Source: an uncultured Erysipelotrichaceae bacterium
Lineage (GTDB): Bacteria > Bacillota_I > Bacilli_A > Erysipelotrichales > Erysipelotrichaceae
Direction: 5' to 3'
NCBI GenBank assembly: GCA_902796465.1
Contig: CADBPK010000139.1
Span: forward strand, 1 to 5,191
DNA: 5,191 nucleotides
This document shows positions 1-5,191 of the stretch, piece by piece. The notes under the pieces are model-generated. The model worked only from the letters and a program-made list of their open reading frames with translations, was not told the origin of the DNA and did not search any database. Position 1 is the stretch's first letter; each line of letters starts with the position of its first letter. Made by a program: the position numbers and the translations under genes.

Positions 1-112
1 AGCCGGAAGATTCGGAAATGCAGTATTCGAGTGGAAATTTGGTTTAAATAACCATTGGGGTCAGCATATCGTGGATGCTCTCAGAGCTTTACATGCTGCA
101 AGACCCCGATAA
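1..112 (+). CDS. C-terminal end of an unrecognised protein (cut by window edge)
   Basis: The frame beginning at base 2 is open from the left edge and ends at a TAA at 110-112, giving 36 residues. The tail reads as real protein: FGNAVFEWKFGLNNHWGQH followed by IVDALRALHAARPR, with aromatic residues, a W-G-x-H motif and an amphipathic final helix. The ending, with its HWGxHxxxALRALH-like pattern, reminds me faintly of DUF5063-type proteins, but I cannot confirm that from 36 residues and assign no function. Its stop lies 25 bp before the ATG of the MazG-like gene, so the two are probably co-transcribed. The open frame could be chance, but the composition and the fit to the next ribosome binding site argue for a real gene end. 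Confidence 0.55.
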   Translation, partial: AGRFGNAVFEWKFGLNNHWGQHIVDALRALHAARPR

Positions 113-137
113 CTTCCAGTTTGACGAGGAGGGAATA

Positions 138-464
138 ATGGATGATTTTGGAATCAACGAAATGCTGGAAATGCAAAAAACACTTCAGGATAAATATACA
201 GATATATGGGAAAAGATATCGCCTGAAGCCGGGCAAAATAAACTTCTTTGGATGATCGGAGAAATAGGTGAAGTAATAGATATAATCAAGAAATATGGTG
301 GAACAGCAGCGTATCAGGATAAAGAATTGAGAGCCGAGCTCGTTGAGGAGTTAGCAGACGTTCTTATGTATTACAATGATATTTTGCTTTGCTACGGAAT
401 ATCAGCAGAAGAATTGAAACAATCATACATCGGCAAATTCGAAAAAAACATGAAGCGCTGGTAA
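138..464 (+). CDS. MazG-like nucleotide pyrophosphohydrolase
   Basis: A 108-residue protein of the all-alpha NTP pyrophosphohydrolase superfamily (MazG/dCTPase/RS21-C6 type). These enzymes cleave (d)NTPs to (d)NMP and pyrophosphate with Mg2+ in the cytosol, often for nucleotide-pool cleaning. The metal-binding signature is visible: E42-x-x-E45 in GEIGEVIDII, then E71-x-x-D74 in EELADVLMYYND, with N80 and D81 behind it. The length fits a single-domain family member. I place the start at the ATG at 138, because AGGAGG lies at 127-132 with a 5-base spacer. The in-frame ATG at 75 would add 21 residues but has no ribosome binding site and would overlap the end of the upstream gene (stop at 110-112). 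The substrate cannot be told from sequence. It sits 54 bp before the methyltransferase gene in the same direction, probably in one operon. Confidence 0.85.
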   Translation: MDDFGINEMLEMQKTLQDKYTDIWEKISPEAGQNKLLWMIGEIGEVIDIIKKYGGTAAYQDKELRAELVEELADVLMYYNDILLCYGISAEELKQSYIGKFEKNMKRW

Positions 465-518
465 ATTAAAGTTGGGAAGAATATCACGAGATCAGGAGTT
501 GCAGAGGCGAAAGATTGC

Positions 519-1304
519 ATGAATGAAGTTAATAAAACACTGTATATTCCGCTGTATGGAAAAGCAAAGGTCAGCCAGCTGGGGATTATCCTGAACGATC
601 CGTCAGCAGAGAGAATATGGAAAGAAGAAGCCTTCCCTATTCACGGTAAGTCCAGGTCAAAATGGCTTGCTTACAATATGGCTATGAGAGCCCGTGTGTT
701 CGATGACTGGACAGACAGTATGCTGCAGCAGAACAGCGATGCGTTAGTACTTCATATTGGCTGTGGACTTGACAGCAGACATATGCGGGTAAAAACTCCC
801 TATACTGAATGGATGGACTGCGATCTTCCGGATGTTATAGAGATTCGCAGAAAGTACTTCCAGGAAAATGAAACGTACCATATGATGGCTCTGGATGCGT
901 CCAGACCTGAGCAGATAGAATCACTCCCGGATGGTGATGCAGCCATCGTTGTCCTTGAGGGACTCAGCATGTATCTGACCAACAGCCAGGTACGCGGATT
1001 ATTGCACGCGCTTGATAAAAAGTACCGGACACTTCATATTCTGATGGATGTTTATACTGAATTTGGTGTCAAGGCATCGAAATTTAAAAACCCTGTCAAT
1101 GATGTTGGCGTGACTAAGCTGTATGGGATAGATGATGTCGGAAACATCATCGACGGACTTCGGATCAGATTTGTAAAAGAGCACAGCTTTACTCCCGCGG
1201 AGCTCGTCAAAGAGCTTGCGCCGGTCGAAAGGCTGTTCTTCAAACTATTGTTTACAGGCAGTCTGTACCGCAAAATATACCGCATGTACGAACTTAAGAC
1301 ATAA
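519..1304 (+). CDS. Leucine carboxyl methyltransferase-family SAM-dependent methyltransferase
   Basis: A 261-residue class I methyltransferase of the LCM type (the Ppm1/TcmP-like family). These proteins transfer a methyl group from S-adenosylmethionine, typically to a carboxyl or hydroxyl group. Visible signatures are the family N-terminal helix with MRARVFDDW (about 56-64), SAM-binding motif I LHIGCGLDSR (78-87), the acidic motif DCDLPDVIEIRR (100-111) that would bind the ribose, the post-II region around MALDASRP (123-130), and EGLSMYL (147-153) at the strand holding the catalytic pocket. Bacterial members are mostly uncharacterised, so the substrate is unknown; a role in protein phosphatase methylation should not be carried over from eukaryotes. 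The ATG at 519 has AGAGG at 503-507, a rather long 11-base spacing. The gene follows the MazG-like gene by 54 bp and is followed by a strong terminator at 1381. Confidence 0.85.
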   Translation: MNEVNKTLYIPLYGKAKVSQLGIILNDPSAERIWKEEAFPIHGKSRSKWLAYNMAMRARVFDDWTDSMLQQNSDALVLHIGCGLDSRHMRVKTPYTEWMDCDLPDVIEIRRKYFQENETYHMMALDASRPEQIESLPDGDAAIVVLEGLSMYLTNSQVRGLLHALDKKYRTLHILMDVYTEFGVKASKFKNPVNDVGVTKLYGIDDVGNIIDGLRIRFVKEHSFTPAELVKELAPVERLFFKLLFTGSLYRKIYRMYELKT

Positions 1305-1380
1305 ACTTCCGGTTTGTCACAGGCTTTTGACCGGAAAGAATGTAATTAGCAAGCATGAGTTCTCTTCTTGCCAGGCATTC

Positions 1381-1412
1381 AAAACCGGATTTCTGATCCG
1401 GTTTTCTTTATA
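1381..1412 (+). terminator. Rho-independent terminator after the methyltransferase gene
   Basis: A perfect 10-bp stem, AAAACCGGAT (1381-1390) with ATCCGGTTTT (1396-1405), has a 5-base TTCTG loop and runs on into CTTTATA. It lies 77 bp past the methyltransferase stop and should end the plus-strand operon. The stem is symmetric and A-rich on its left side, so it may also work weakly in the other direction. Confidence 0.85.
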
Positions 1413-1456
1413 CCCCAACAGATTGCGGAAGACCTTCCCTCTGCCAGGTGCAGACC

Positions 1457-1484
1457 AAAAAAGATCAGGGATTTTCCTGATCTT
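1457..1484 (-). terminator. Rho-independent terminator after the PrsW-family gene
   Basis: Read on the minus strand, AAGATCAGG (1484-1476) and CCTGATCTT (1469-1461) form a perfect 9-bp stem with a 6-base loop, followed by a run of six T including the last stem bases (1462-1457). It begins about 30 bp past the minus-strand stop at 1515. With the plus-strand terminator at 1381-1412 it separates two convergent transcription units. Confidence 0.85.
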
Positions 1485-1514
1485 CATTTTATATTTTCAA
1501 TTACAATACTCCGT

Positions 1515-2255
1515 TCAGAGTAAGGCCATGCCGCAATACTTTTCTGTGTTCTTTTTTGCCATGTAAAGAATGACAAACTGACCGATGAAATGCACTGCTG
1601 TTGCGGCAATGCCAAAAATGATTCCCCTATCCGATACGGCTGAATCTTCGCTCAGCATCATCAGGTTGTTTGATGTGCATGCGTCATACAGAGTGTGAAG
1701 AAGCACAGGAACAGCAAAGGCAAGCACATACTGCATGAATCTGGGCTGTCCGTTGATCTTGTTGTATCTTGCCAGTCCGAGATGCTTTGCCATGATAATT
1801 CCGTAGACCATATGTCCTGCAAGTGTCAGCAGTCTGAACCAGGCAACCGTACCTGCATCACCGTAAACAAATTCCTCGGGAATCGTGAAGCCAATGCCAA
1901 CTGCAGCACCGATAAGAATATATTCATAAACATTTCTGATCTTTTTGCGGAAAATGAAAATCGTGATCAGCATAAATATCAGCTTTGTAAGTTCTTCGGG
2001 ACAGCCGGCCATCATAAACGCAAAGAGCATTGACTTGATGAACAGGGAAGCATTGCCTGCGCTGATTCCAAGTGTGTTGATCAGAAGCGACACGCCGAGA
2101 AATACATAAAAGGAAACAGAGAGTGAAAGAAGACCAAGTCCGATCGGTGTGAGCGCCTGAATCCAGGATACCGGTGAGGGAGTTTCCCTTTTCAGCATGC
2201 GGTAATAAAACAGTCCAAGTATTGCAGTTGATAAGATTGCCTGTAGGATAGCCAT
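1515..2255 (-). CDS. PrsW-family intramembrane metalloprotease
   Basis: A 246-residue polytopic membrane protein of the PrsW family (CPBP/Abi-like intramembrane metalloprotease superfamily). About seven hydrophobic segments lie near residues 2-18, 37-59, 72-102 (two short ones), 112-125, 142-156, 176-190 and 210-232. The catalytic signatures are intact: CPEELTK with E87, E88 and K91; GIGFTIPEE with E127 and E128; GHMVYG with H148; and LLHTLYD with H187 and D191. B. subtilis PrsW makes the first cut in the anti-sigma factor RsiW, but no sigma or anti-sigma gene is visible here, so the substrate is unknown. I choose the ATG at 2255: GAGG lies 6 bases upstream, and the resulting N-terminus, a helix followed by YYRMLKRETP, matches the usual family beginning. 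The frame stays open to a GTG at 2360, which would add 35 residues without a ribosome binding site. Confidence 0.85.
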   Translation of the reverse strand: MAILQAILSTAILGLFYYRMLKRETPSPVSWIQALTPIGLGLLSLSVSFYVFLGVSLLINTLGISAGNASLFIKSMLFAFMMAGCPEELTKLIFMLITIFIFRKKIRNVYEYILIGAAVGIGFTIPEEFVYGDAGTVAWFRLLTLAGHMVYGIIMAKHLGLARYNKINGQPRFMQYVLAFAVPVLLHTLYDACTSNNLMMLSEDSAVSDRGIIFGIAATAVHFIGQFVILYMAKKNTEKYCGMALL

Positions 2256-2876
2256 GAAAGCCCTCTTCTTTCTAAAAAATCCGTACACCATGAAGGTAAT
2301 CGTGATGTTGATTCGTATCAGTTGTATTTGCACATTGACAAGCATTGATAATAGTACCACTGCTGCAGAAATTTAATACATTTTCTTTCACATTTTTTTG
2401 ATATTCCAATAGACACGCATGTTTTTGGATCTGCCTCAAATGGGTAAAGGTTTTTGATCATTCATCCGGATCATTAAGATTCACATCCGCGGAAATTACC
2501 ATTCACAACCGGAAAGATCGTAAAAGCCTCTGAAACTGAAAAAAATGCCAGTCCCGGAATGCAGCTTGTGCCGGTAACATTTGATTTTCTTTTCCGGCTT
2601 CCCGATGATCATCCAGTATCTGCTCTCTTTTCTGCTTCATCATTCAACCTCTAGTGAATGGTATTGCATCAATAAAAAGCAAACATTGGATCCCGGCATC
2701 CTGAGCGGACATTATTTATTGGTCAGAAATGTATCATAATAACGGATCAAAAACAAAATGCCTTAAGGCGGGTTTTTGATTCACCATAAGGCATTATCAC
2801 CAGATTAATATGCTGAAACAAGCTGGCGTTTCTTATAATTCCGGGTACATTCTTACCCTGTTCATTACCGGCACGA
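2256..2876. other. Long intergenic region between the PrsW-family and thioredoxin-domain genes
   Basis: This 621-bp stretch lies upstream of the PrsW-family gene and downstream of the thioredoxin-domain gene. Bases 2746-2795 hold a terminator. Bases 2497-2506 and 2654-2663 are a perfect 10-bp inverted repeat (TACCATTCAC / GTGAATGGTA) around a minus-strand 46-codon ORF (2643 to 2503, ATGATG start, AGAGG at a 4- or 7-base spacing). After that ORF's TGA the same frame runs 14 more codons, starting with ATG, to a second TGA at 2458-2460. I do not recognise the peptide and do not call it a gene. The PrsW promoter should lie within about 2260-2450 on the minus strand, but I see no convincing pair of boxes; the best weak candidate is TTGTCA near 2340 with a poor -10. 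I see no RNA gene or insertion sequence. Confidence 0.5.
2746..2795 (-). terminator. Rho-independent terminator after the thioredoxin-domain gene
   Basis: On the minus strand, AATGCCTTA (2795-2787) pairs with TAAGGCATT (2765-2757). After a T/T mismatch, GGTG and CGCC extend the stem, leaving an 11-base loop. The stem is followed by TTGTTTTTGAT (2756-2746). It lies about 80 bp past the stop of the thioredoxin-domain gene. A second perfect 9-bp repeat, ATCAAAAAC (2746-2754) with GTTTTTGAT (2772-2780), interlocks with it and uses the T-rich tail. Confidence 0.75.
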
Positions 2877-4094
2877 TCAGGCTTTCTTCAGAAGGATCTG
2901 TACATCCTGTGCCTCCGGAACAGGAATCTCTTCTGTATTTAATTCGTAGCCTGCAGGTACTGTCTGGACATGAACGGTATACTGTCCCTGCGCCGCGTTG
3001 AATGAAGCAGTCCCTTCCGCATCAGTCTTTGCGAACATGCAGGTTGTATCATCGCAGAACTGAACACTGACACCGGCAACCGGAGTGCCGTCCTCATCTT
3101 TGACAATGATGCGGTAATCCTTCTTTCCGTCGGGAGAAGAAACTGATCCTGTATCTTTTCCTTTCAAAAGACTGTCAATTGTTTTCTCATAGTCCAGGAT
3201 ATCCGCCGGCACACCGACGATCGGATATGTCATGATCTTTCCTTCCCTGTCGACAAAGAAGGATGTCGGGAATCCCTGTACTGCAAGTTCATCGATTCCT
3301 TTATATGGCAGGATATTGATATAGGATAGATTCTTTTCTTTGATCAGTGCTTTACATTCTTCTGTCTTTTCAGCCGCATCGTCACAGATGCCGACGATTG
3401 CGGCATTTTTGTTTTCCAGACTGCGGTGTATATCACCGAGTTCTTCCAGTTCCCCTCTGCATGGACCGCACCAGGTTGCCCAGTAATTGATCATTGTCAC
3501 TTCATGAGCCGCAAAAAGATCTTCACTATTAACAGTGTTTCCGTCGATATCTTTTGTTTCAAAGTGAAGCGTCTTGCAGACAAGATCCGCTCCGGGAATC
3601 TGCGGACCGATATATTCTGCATTTTTCAGAGCATCAATCCATACGTTCTGCAGTGTACGGAACTCTTCTGCATAAACCGGATCCTGTGCGTTCATATATT
3701 TTTCTTCGGAAACAGGATCGGTTACGGCGTAATATGTAATATCGTTATATCTGCCAAGTTCCGTAAAACAGTCATCGGGTACACTTCCCATACCCATCTT
3801 CTCTTTGATTTCTTTCGTCCCCTGTCCGCCATTTATGGCGAGAATGACCAGCAGAACACCCATGGTATCGGCAGCTTTTTCACTGTCTTCTTTGCTCATT
3901 TCACCGCCTTTTGCCTTGGCGCCCATCGCCGCTATTTCTTCAGCAGTTGCCGCAAAATAGGAGCACATCATGAAATATGTACCGTTTCCCATGTCTCCGA
4001 TTTCCATCGGGGAAAGCATCCCTTTTGTATGCTCTAAGGCCTCCGGCCAGGGCATACGGAATCCCATTTTATAAAATGTTTCAGTTCTTGCCAT
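2877..4094 (-). CDS. TlpA-like thioredoxin-domain protein with C-terminal Cna-B/SpaA-like domain
   Basis: A 405-residue protein in three parts (numbering from the start at 4094). Residues 1 to about 165 form a Met-rich, mainly helical region I do not recognise. Residues about 166-312 are a TlpA/ResA-type thioredoxin fold: the domain entry HFETKDIDGN, the active site WATWCGPC with C209 and C212, and the cis-proline P276 in GFPTSFFVD followed by REGK. Residues about 326-404 are a prealbumin-like Cna-B/SpaA domain, recognisable by KDEDGTPVAGVSV, KTDAEGTASF and VPAGYE, with the pair C347/C352 in FCDDTTC. The likely role is thiol-disulfide exchange. TlpA relatives usually act outside the membrane, but I see no signal peptide, lipobox or sortase motif. 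The ATG at 4094 has GAGGA four bases upstream and a TATAAT at 4127-4122. The frame is open to an ATG at 4166 that lacks a ribosome binding site and would place that -10 box inside the gene. Confidence 0.85.
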   Translation of the reverse strand: MARTETFYKMGFRMPWPEALEHTKGMLSPMEIGDMGNGTYFMMCSYFAATAEEIAAMGAKAKGGEMSKEDSEKAADTMGVLLVILAINGGQGTKEIKEKMGMGSVPDDCFTELGRYNDITYYAVTDPVSEEKYMNAQDPVYAEEFRTLQNVWIDALKNAEYIGPQIPGADLVCKTLHFETKDIDGNTVNSEDLFAAHEVTMINYWATWCGPCRGELEELGDIHRSLENKNAAIVGICDDAAEKTEECKALIKEKNLSYINILPYKGIDELAVQGFPTSFFVDREGKIMTYPIVGVPADILDYEKTIDSLLKGKDTGSVSSPDGKKDYRIIVKDEDGTPVAGVSVQFCDDTTCMFAKTDAEGTASFNAAQGQYTVHVQTVPAGYELNTEEIPVPEAQDVQILLKKA

Positions 4095-4121
4095 GATTTC
4101 CTCGCTTTCCGTATACCATTC

Positions 4122-4127
4122 ATTATA
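4122..4127 (-). promoter_or_regulatory. Candidate -10 box of the thioredoxin-domain gene
   Basis: A perfect TATAAT reads on the minus strand at 4127-4122, 27 bases before the preferred ATG at 4094. Transcription would begin near 4115 and give a leader of about 20 bases with the GAGGA ribosome binding site. The -35 side is poor: TGCGGA at a 17-base spacing matches the consensus at only two positions. The box is in the right place but remains a prediction. Confidence 0.4.
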
Positions 4128-4407
4128 AATAAATCTGTCCCGGATCCGCACTATTTCTTTGTGCATGCATATTCACGATAAAAATTGTTTGCCTGATATC
4201 GGTCAGTTAATCTTTTATTCATATTCAAAACATTTCCGTTCAGGATACCCGGATTTCTTTATGGGGATCCTGTTTATGCCGTTCAATATACATATTTTTT
4301 CATCTTCCGGATCATGCCATTGTTCCTGATGGAGACTTTTAACTGAATATGCGGTTCAGACATGATCAGGCTTACGGTTCTTATGATTGTACCGGCGGAA
4401 TGCAGAC

Positions 4408-4456
4408 AAAAAAGTGCGATGCAGATACCGTGATGCCGGTTTCCATATCACACTTT
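4408..4456 (-). terminator. Rho-independent terminator after the HAD phosphatase gene
   Basis: On the minus strand, AAAGTGTGAT (4456-4447) pairs with ATCGCACTTT (4420-4411) over ten positions, one of them a U-G pair. The end runs into six T (4413-4408). The long loop can form a smaller inner hairpin, ACCG with CGGT around GCATCA. It starts 10 bp past the phosphatase stop. Confidence 0.8.
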
Positions 4457-4465
4457 AATAGAATC

Positions 4466-5191
4466 TTATTCAGCAGGAACGTACTGCTGTTCTGCCTTTG
4501 TAATACCTTCCGCATAGATGACAGAGAAATCATTTTTCATGGAAATCGGTGTATACCCTTTTTCTGTGTACTCCGCGGACTTCTTGTCCCAGTCCTGTGT
4601 GCCCCATTCTCTTTCATTGTCATCAGCGACGATCATATACGCTTCTGCCTTATATGGATTTCTGGAATCGATCGTATAATTCATCATACTTGTATCACTG
4701 CCGCTGTTGCCGAAGGCAAGAACAGGACGCTGACCGATCTCCTGTTCAATATAGATCGTTTTATTGCTGTTGAGGTTCTTCTGAACGAATCCGCCAGTCA
4801 GTATAAGTTCGTCTCCGTCTTCATATTTGTAATTCATATTGGAAGACTCGTCTTCATGCCCTGCCTGCTTGACTTCGAAATCTGTACCGATCACGTGCTC
4901 CGGCGTAACGTATGCGCTGATCGGGGAGTTTGCTACGATCGCACGGGTCGTTGTACGCTCTGTTCCGCTGATGACATAGATCGTAAAGTCATTTTCGTAC
5001 AGATATTTCACAAGTTCGACCATAGGCAGATAGAAGTTGTCGATATATCTCATATTGTTGAAACTTGCCGTCTTCTTCTGACCGAACTGTACAGCATAAT
5101 CATAGAACTCTTCGACTGTCATGCCTGCAAAAGCTTTCGCAAAATTACGTGCAAGTGTTTCATCCGCAACATATCCCGGCTTGATCGCTGC
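4466..5191 (-). CDS. HAD-superfamily phosphatase (N-terminus beyond window edge)
   Basis: The frame is open from the right edge to the TAA at 4466-4468, giving 241 visible residues. Motifs of haloacid dehalogenase-like phosphatases are present: motif II IYVISGTE with S75, a likely motif III lysine K144 in NSNKTIYIE, and motif IV LAFGNSGSDTSMMNY with D166. Then comes ADDNEREWG (189-197), which resembles the D-x-E-R-E-W/Y stretch of phosphoserine/phosphorylcholine phosphatase-like members. Residues about 25-70 look like the helical cap. Motif I with the nucleophilic aspartate must lie to the right, outside the window, so catalytic integrity and any signal peptide cannot be judged. The Met at 5122 is not a believable start: there is no ribosome binding site and the frame is open and protein-like above it (KPGYVADETLARNFAKAFAG). 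The substrate is probably a small phosphomonoester. It has its own terminator, so it is probably not in one operon with the thioredoxin-domain gene. Confidence 0.8.
   Translation of the reverse strand, partial: AAIKPGYVADETLARNFAKAFAGMTVEEFYDYAVQFGQKKTASFNNMRYIDNFYLPMVELVKYLYENDFTIYVISGTERTTTRAIVANSPISAYVTPEHVIGTDFEVKQAGHEDESSNMNYKYEDGDELILTGGFVQKNLNSNKTIYIEQEIGQRPVLAFGNSGSDTSMMNYTIDSRNPYKAEAYMIVADDNEREWGTQDWDKKSAEYTEKGYTPISMKNDFSVIYAEGITKAEQQYVPAE

Larger units (their letters stand above)
4095..4465. other. Intergenic region between the phosphatase and thioredoxin-domain genes
   Basis: This 371-bp stretch holds the terminator of the phosphatase gene at its right end and the candidate -10 box of the thioredoxin-domain gene at its left. 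Between them lies an imperfect dyad, CAGGATACCC (4241-4250) and GGGGATCCTG (4263-4272), 9 of 10 bases paired around a 12-base centre. A weak second promoter candidate on the minus strand, TTGAAC (4286-4281) with CATAAA (4263-4258) at a 17-base spacing, overlaps that dyad. The heptamer CCGTTCA occurs twice, at 4236-4242 and 4279-4285. I see no gene here; short open stretches on the minus strand in successive frames are probably a by-product of the A-rich sequence. Confidence 0.5.

Noticed and set aside
1307..1336. Inverted repeat TTCCGGT / ACCGGAA just after the methyltransferase stop, considered as a terminator
   Set aside because: The stem is only 7 bp, the loop is 16 bases and there is no T-tract; the hairpin at 1381-1405 is a far better terminator.
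1216..1566. Plus-strand ORF of 116 codons across the end of the methyltransferase gene and both terminators
   Set aside because: It overlaps the well-supported methyltransferase in another frame, runs through two terminator hairpins and has no family-like composition.
1695..2033. Plus-strand ORF of 112 codons opposite the PrsW-family gene
   Set aside because: It is antisense to the membrane protein with intact catalytic motifs, has no ribosome binding site and gives unstructured Ser/His/Cys-rich text.
2810..3001. Plus-strand ORF of 63 codons at the 3' end of the thioredoxin-domain gene
   Set aside because: Most of it is antisense to the Cna-B-like domain; no ribosome binding site or recognisable product.
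3426..4037. Plus-strand ORF of 203 codons opposite the thioredoxin-domain gene
   Set aside because: It is antisense to clear CGPC thioredoxin coding sequence; the Phe/His/Cys-rich product is typical of a complementary-strand shadow.
4343..4359. Short hairpin CTGAA / TTCAG in the phosphatase-thioredoxin intergenic region
   Set aside because: A 5-bp stem is expected by chance and is not tied to any gene end.
4466..5122. Treating the phosphatase as a complete 218-residue gene starting at 5122
   Set aside because: The frame is open and protein-like to the window edge, HAD motif I is missing from the visible part, and the Met at 5122 has no ribosome binding site.

Overview
This window looks like chromosomal DNA from a low-to-mid GC member of the Bacillota, probably a gut-type Clostridia or Erysipelotrichia. 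The clues are Shine-Dalgarno sites of the AGGAGG/GAGG type, Lys/Glu/Ile-rich proteins, hairpin-plus-U-tract terminators, and a thioredoxin protein that carries a Cna-B-like tail. The assignment is inferred from style only; no rRNA or other taxonomic marker is present.

Left part, plus strand (1-1405): the last 36 codons of an unrecognised gene, then a small all-alpha MazG-like nucleotide pyrophosphohydrolase (138-464), then a leucine-carboxyl-methyltransferase-family SAM enzyme (519-1304). The gaps are 25 and 54 bp, so the three probably form the end of one operon, closed by a strong terminator at 1381-1405.

Right part, minus strand (5191 down to 1457): a HAD-superfamily phosphatase that enters from the right edge and ends at 4466; a thioredoxin/TlpA-like protein with an unknown N-terminal region and a C-terminal Cna-B/SpaA-like domain (2877-4094); and a PrsW-family intramembrane metalloprotease (1515-2255). 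Each minus-strand gene has its own terminator, so these look like three separate transcription units. The plus operon and the PrsW gene converge at 1305-1514, with one terminator for each direction.

Two long non-coding stretches remain: 2256-2876 and 4095-4465. The first holds the terminator of the thioredoxin gene, with two interlocking inverted repeats, and a weak 46-codon ORF enclosed by a 10-bp inverted repeat. The second holds the terminator of the phosphatase gene, an imperfect dyad, and a perfect TATAAT -10 box just upstream of the preferred thioredoxin-gene start.

For three genes the sequence favours an internal start over the longest reading frame: the MazG-like gene at 138, the PrsW gene at 2255 and the thioredoxin gene at 4094. 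I see no tRNA, rRNA, CRISPR array, insertion sequence or complete mobile element, and no convincing new multi-gene system. The least ordinary item is the thioredoxin protein: a TlpA-type domain without an export signal, flanked by an unknown N-terminal module and a cysteine-containing Cna-B-like tail.
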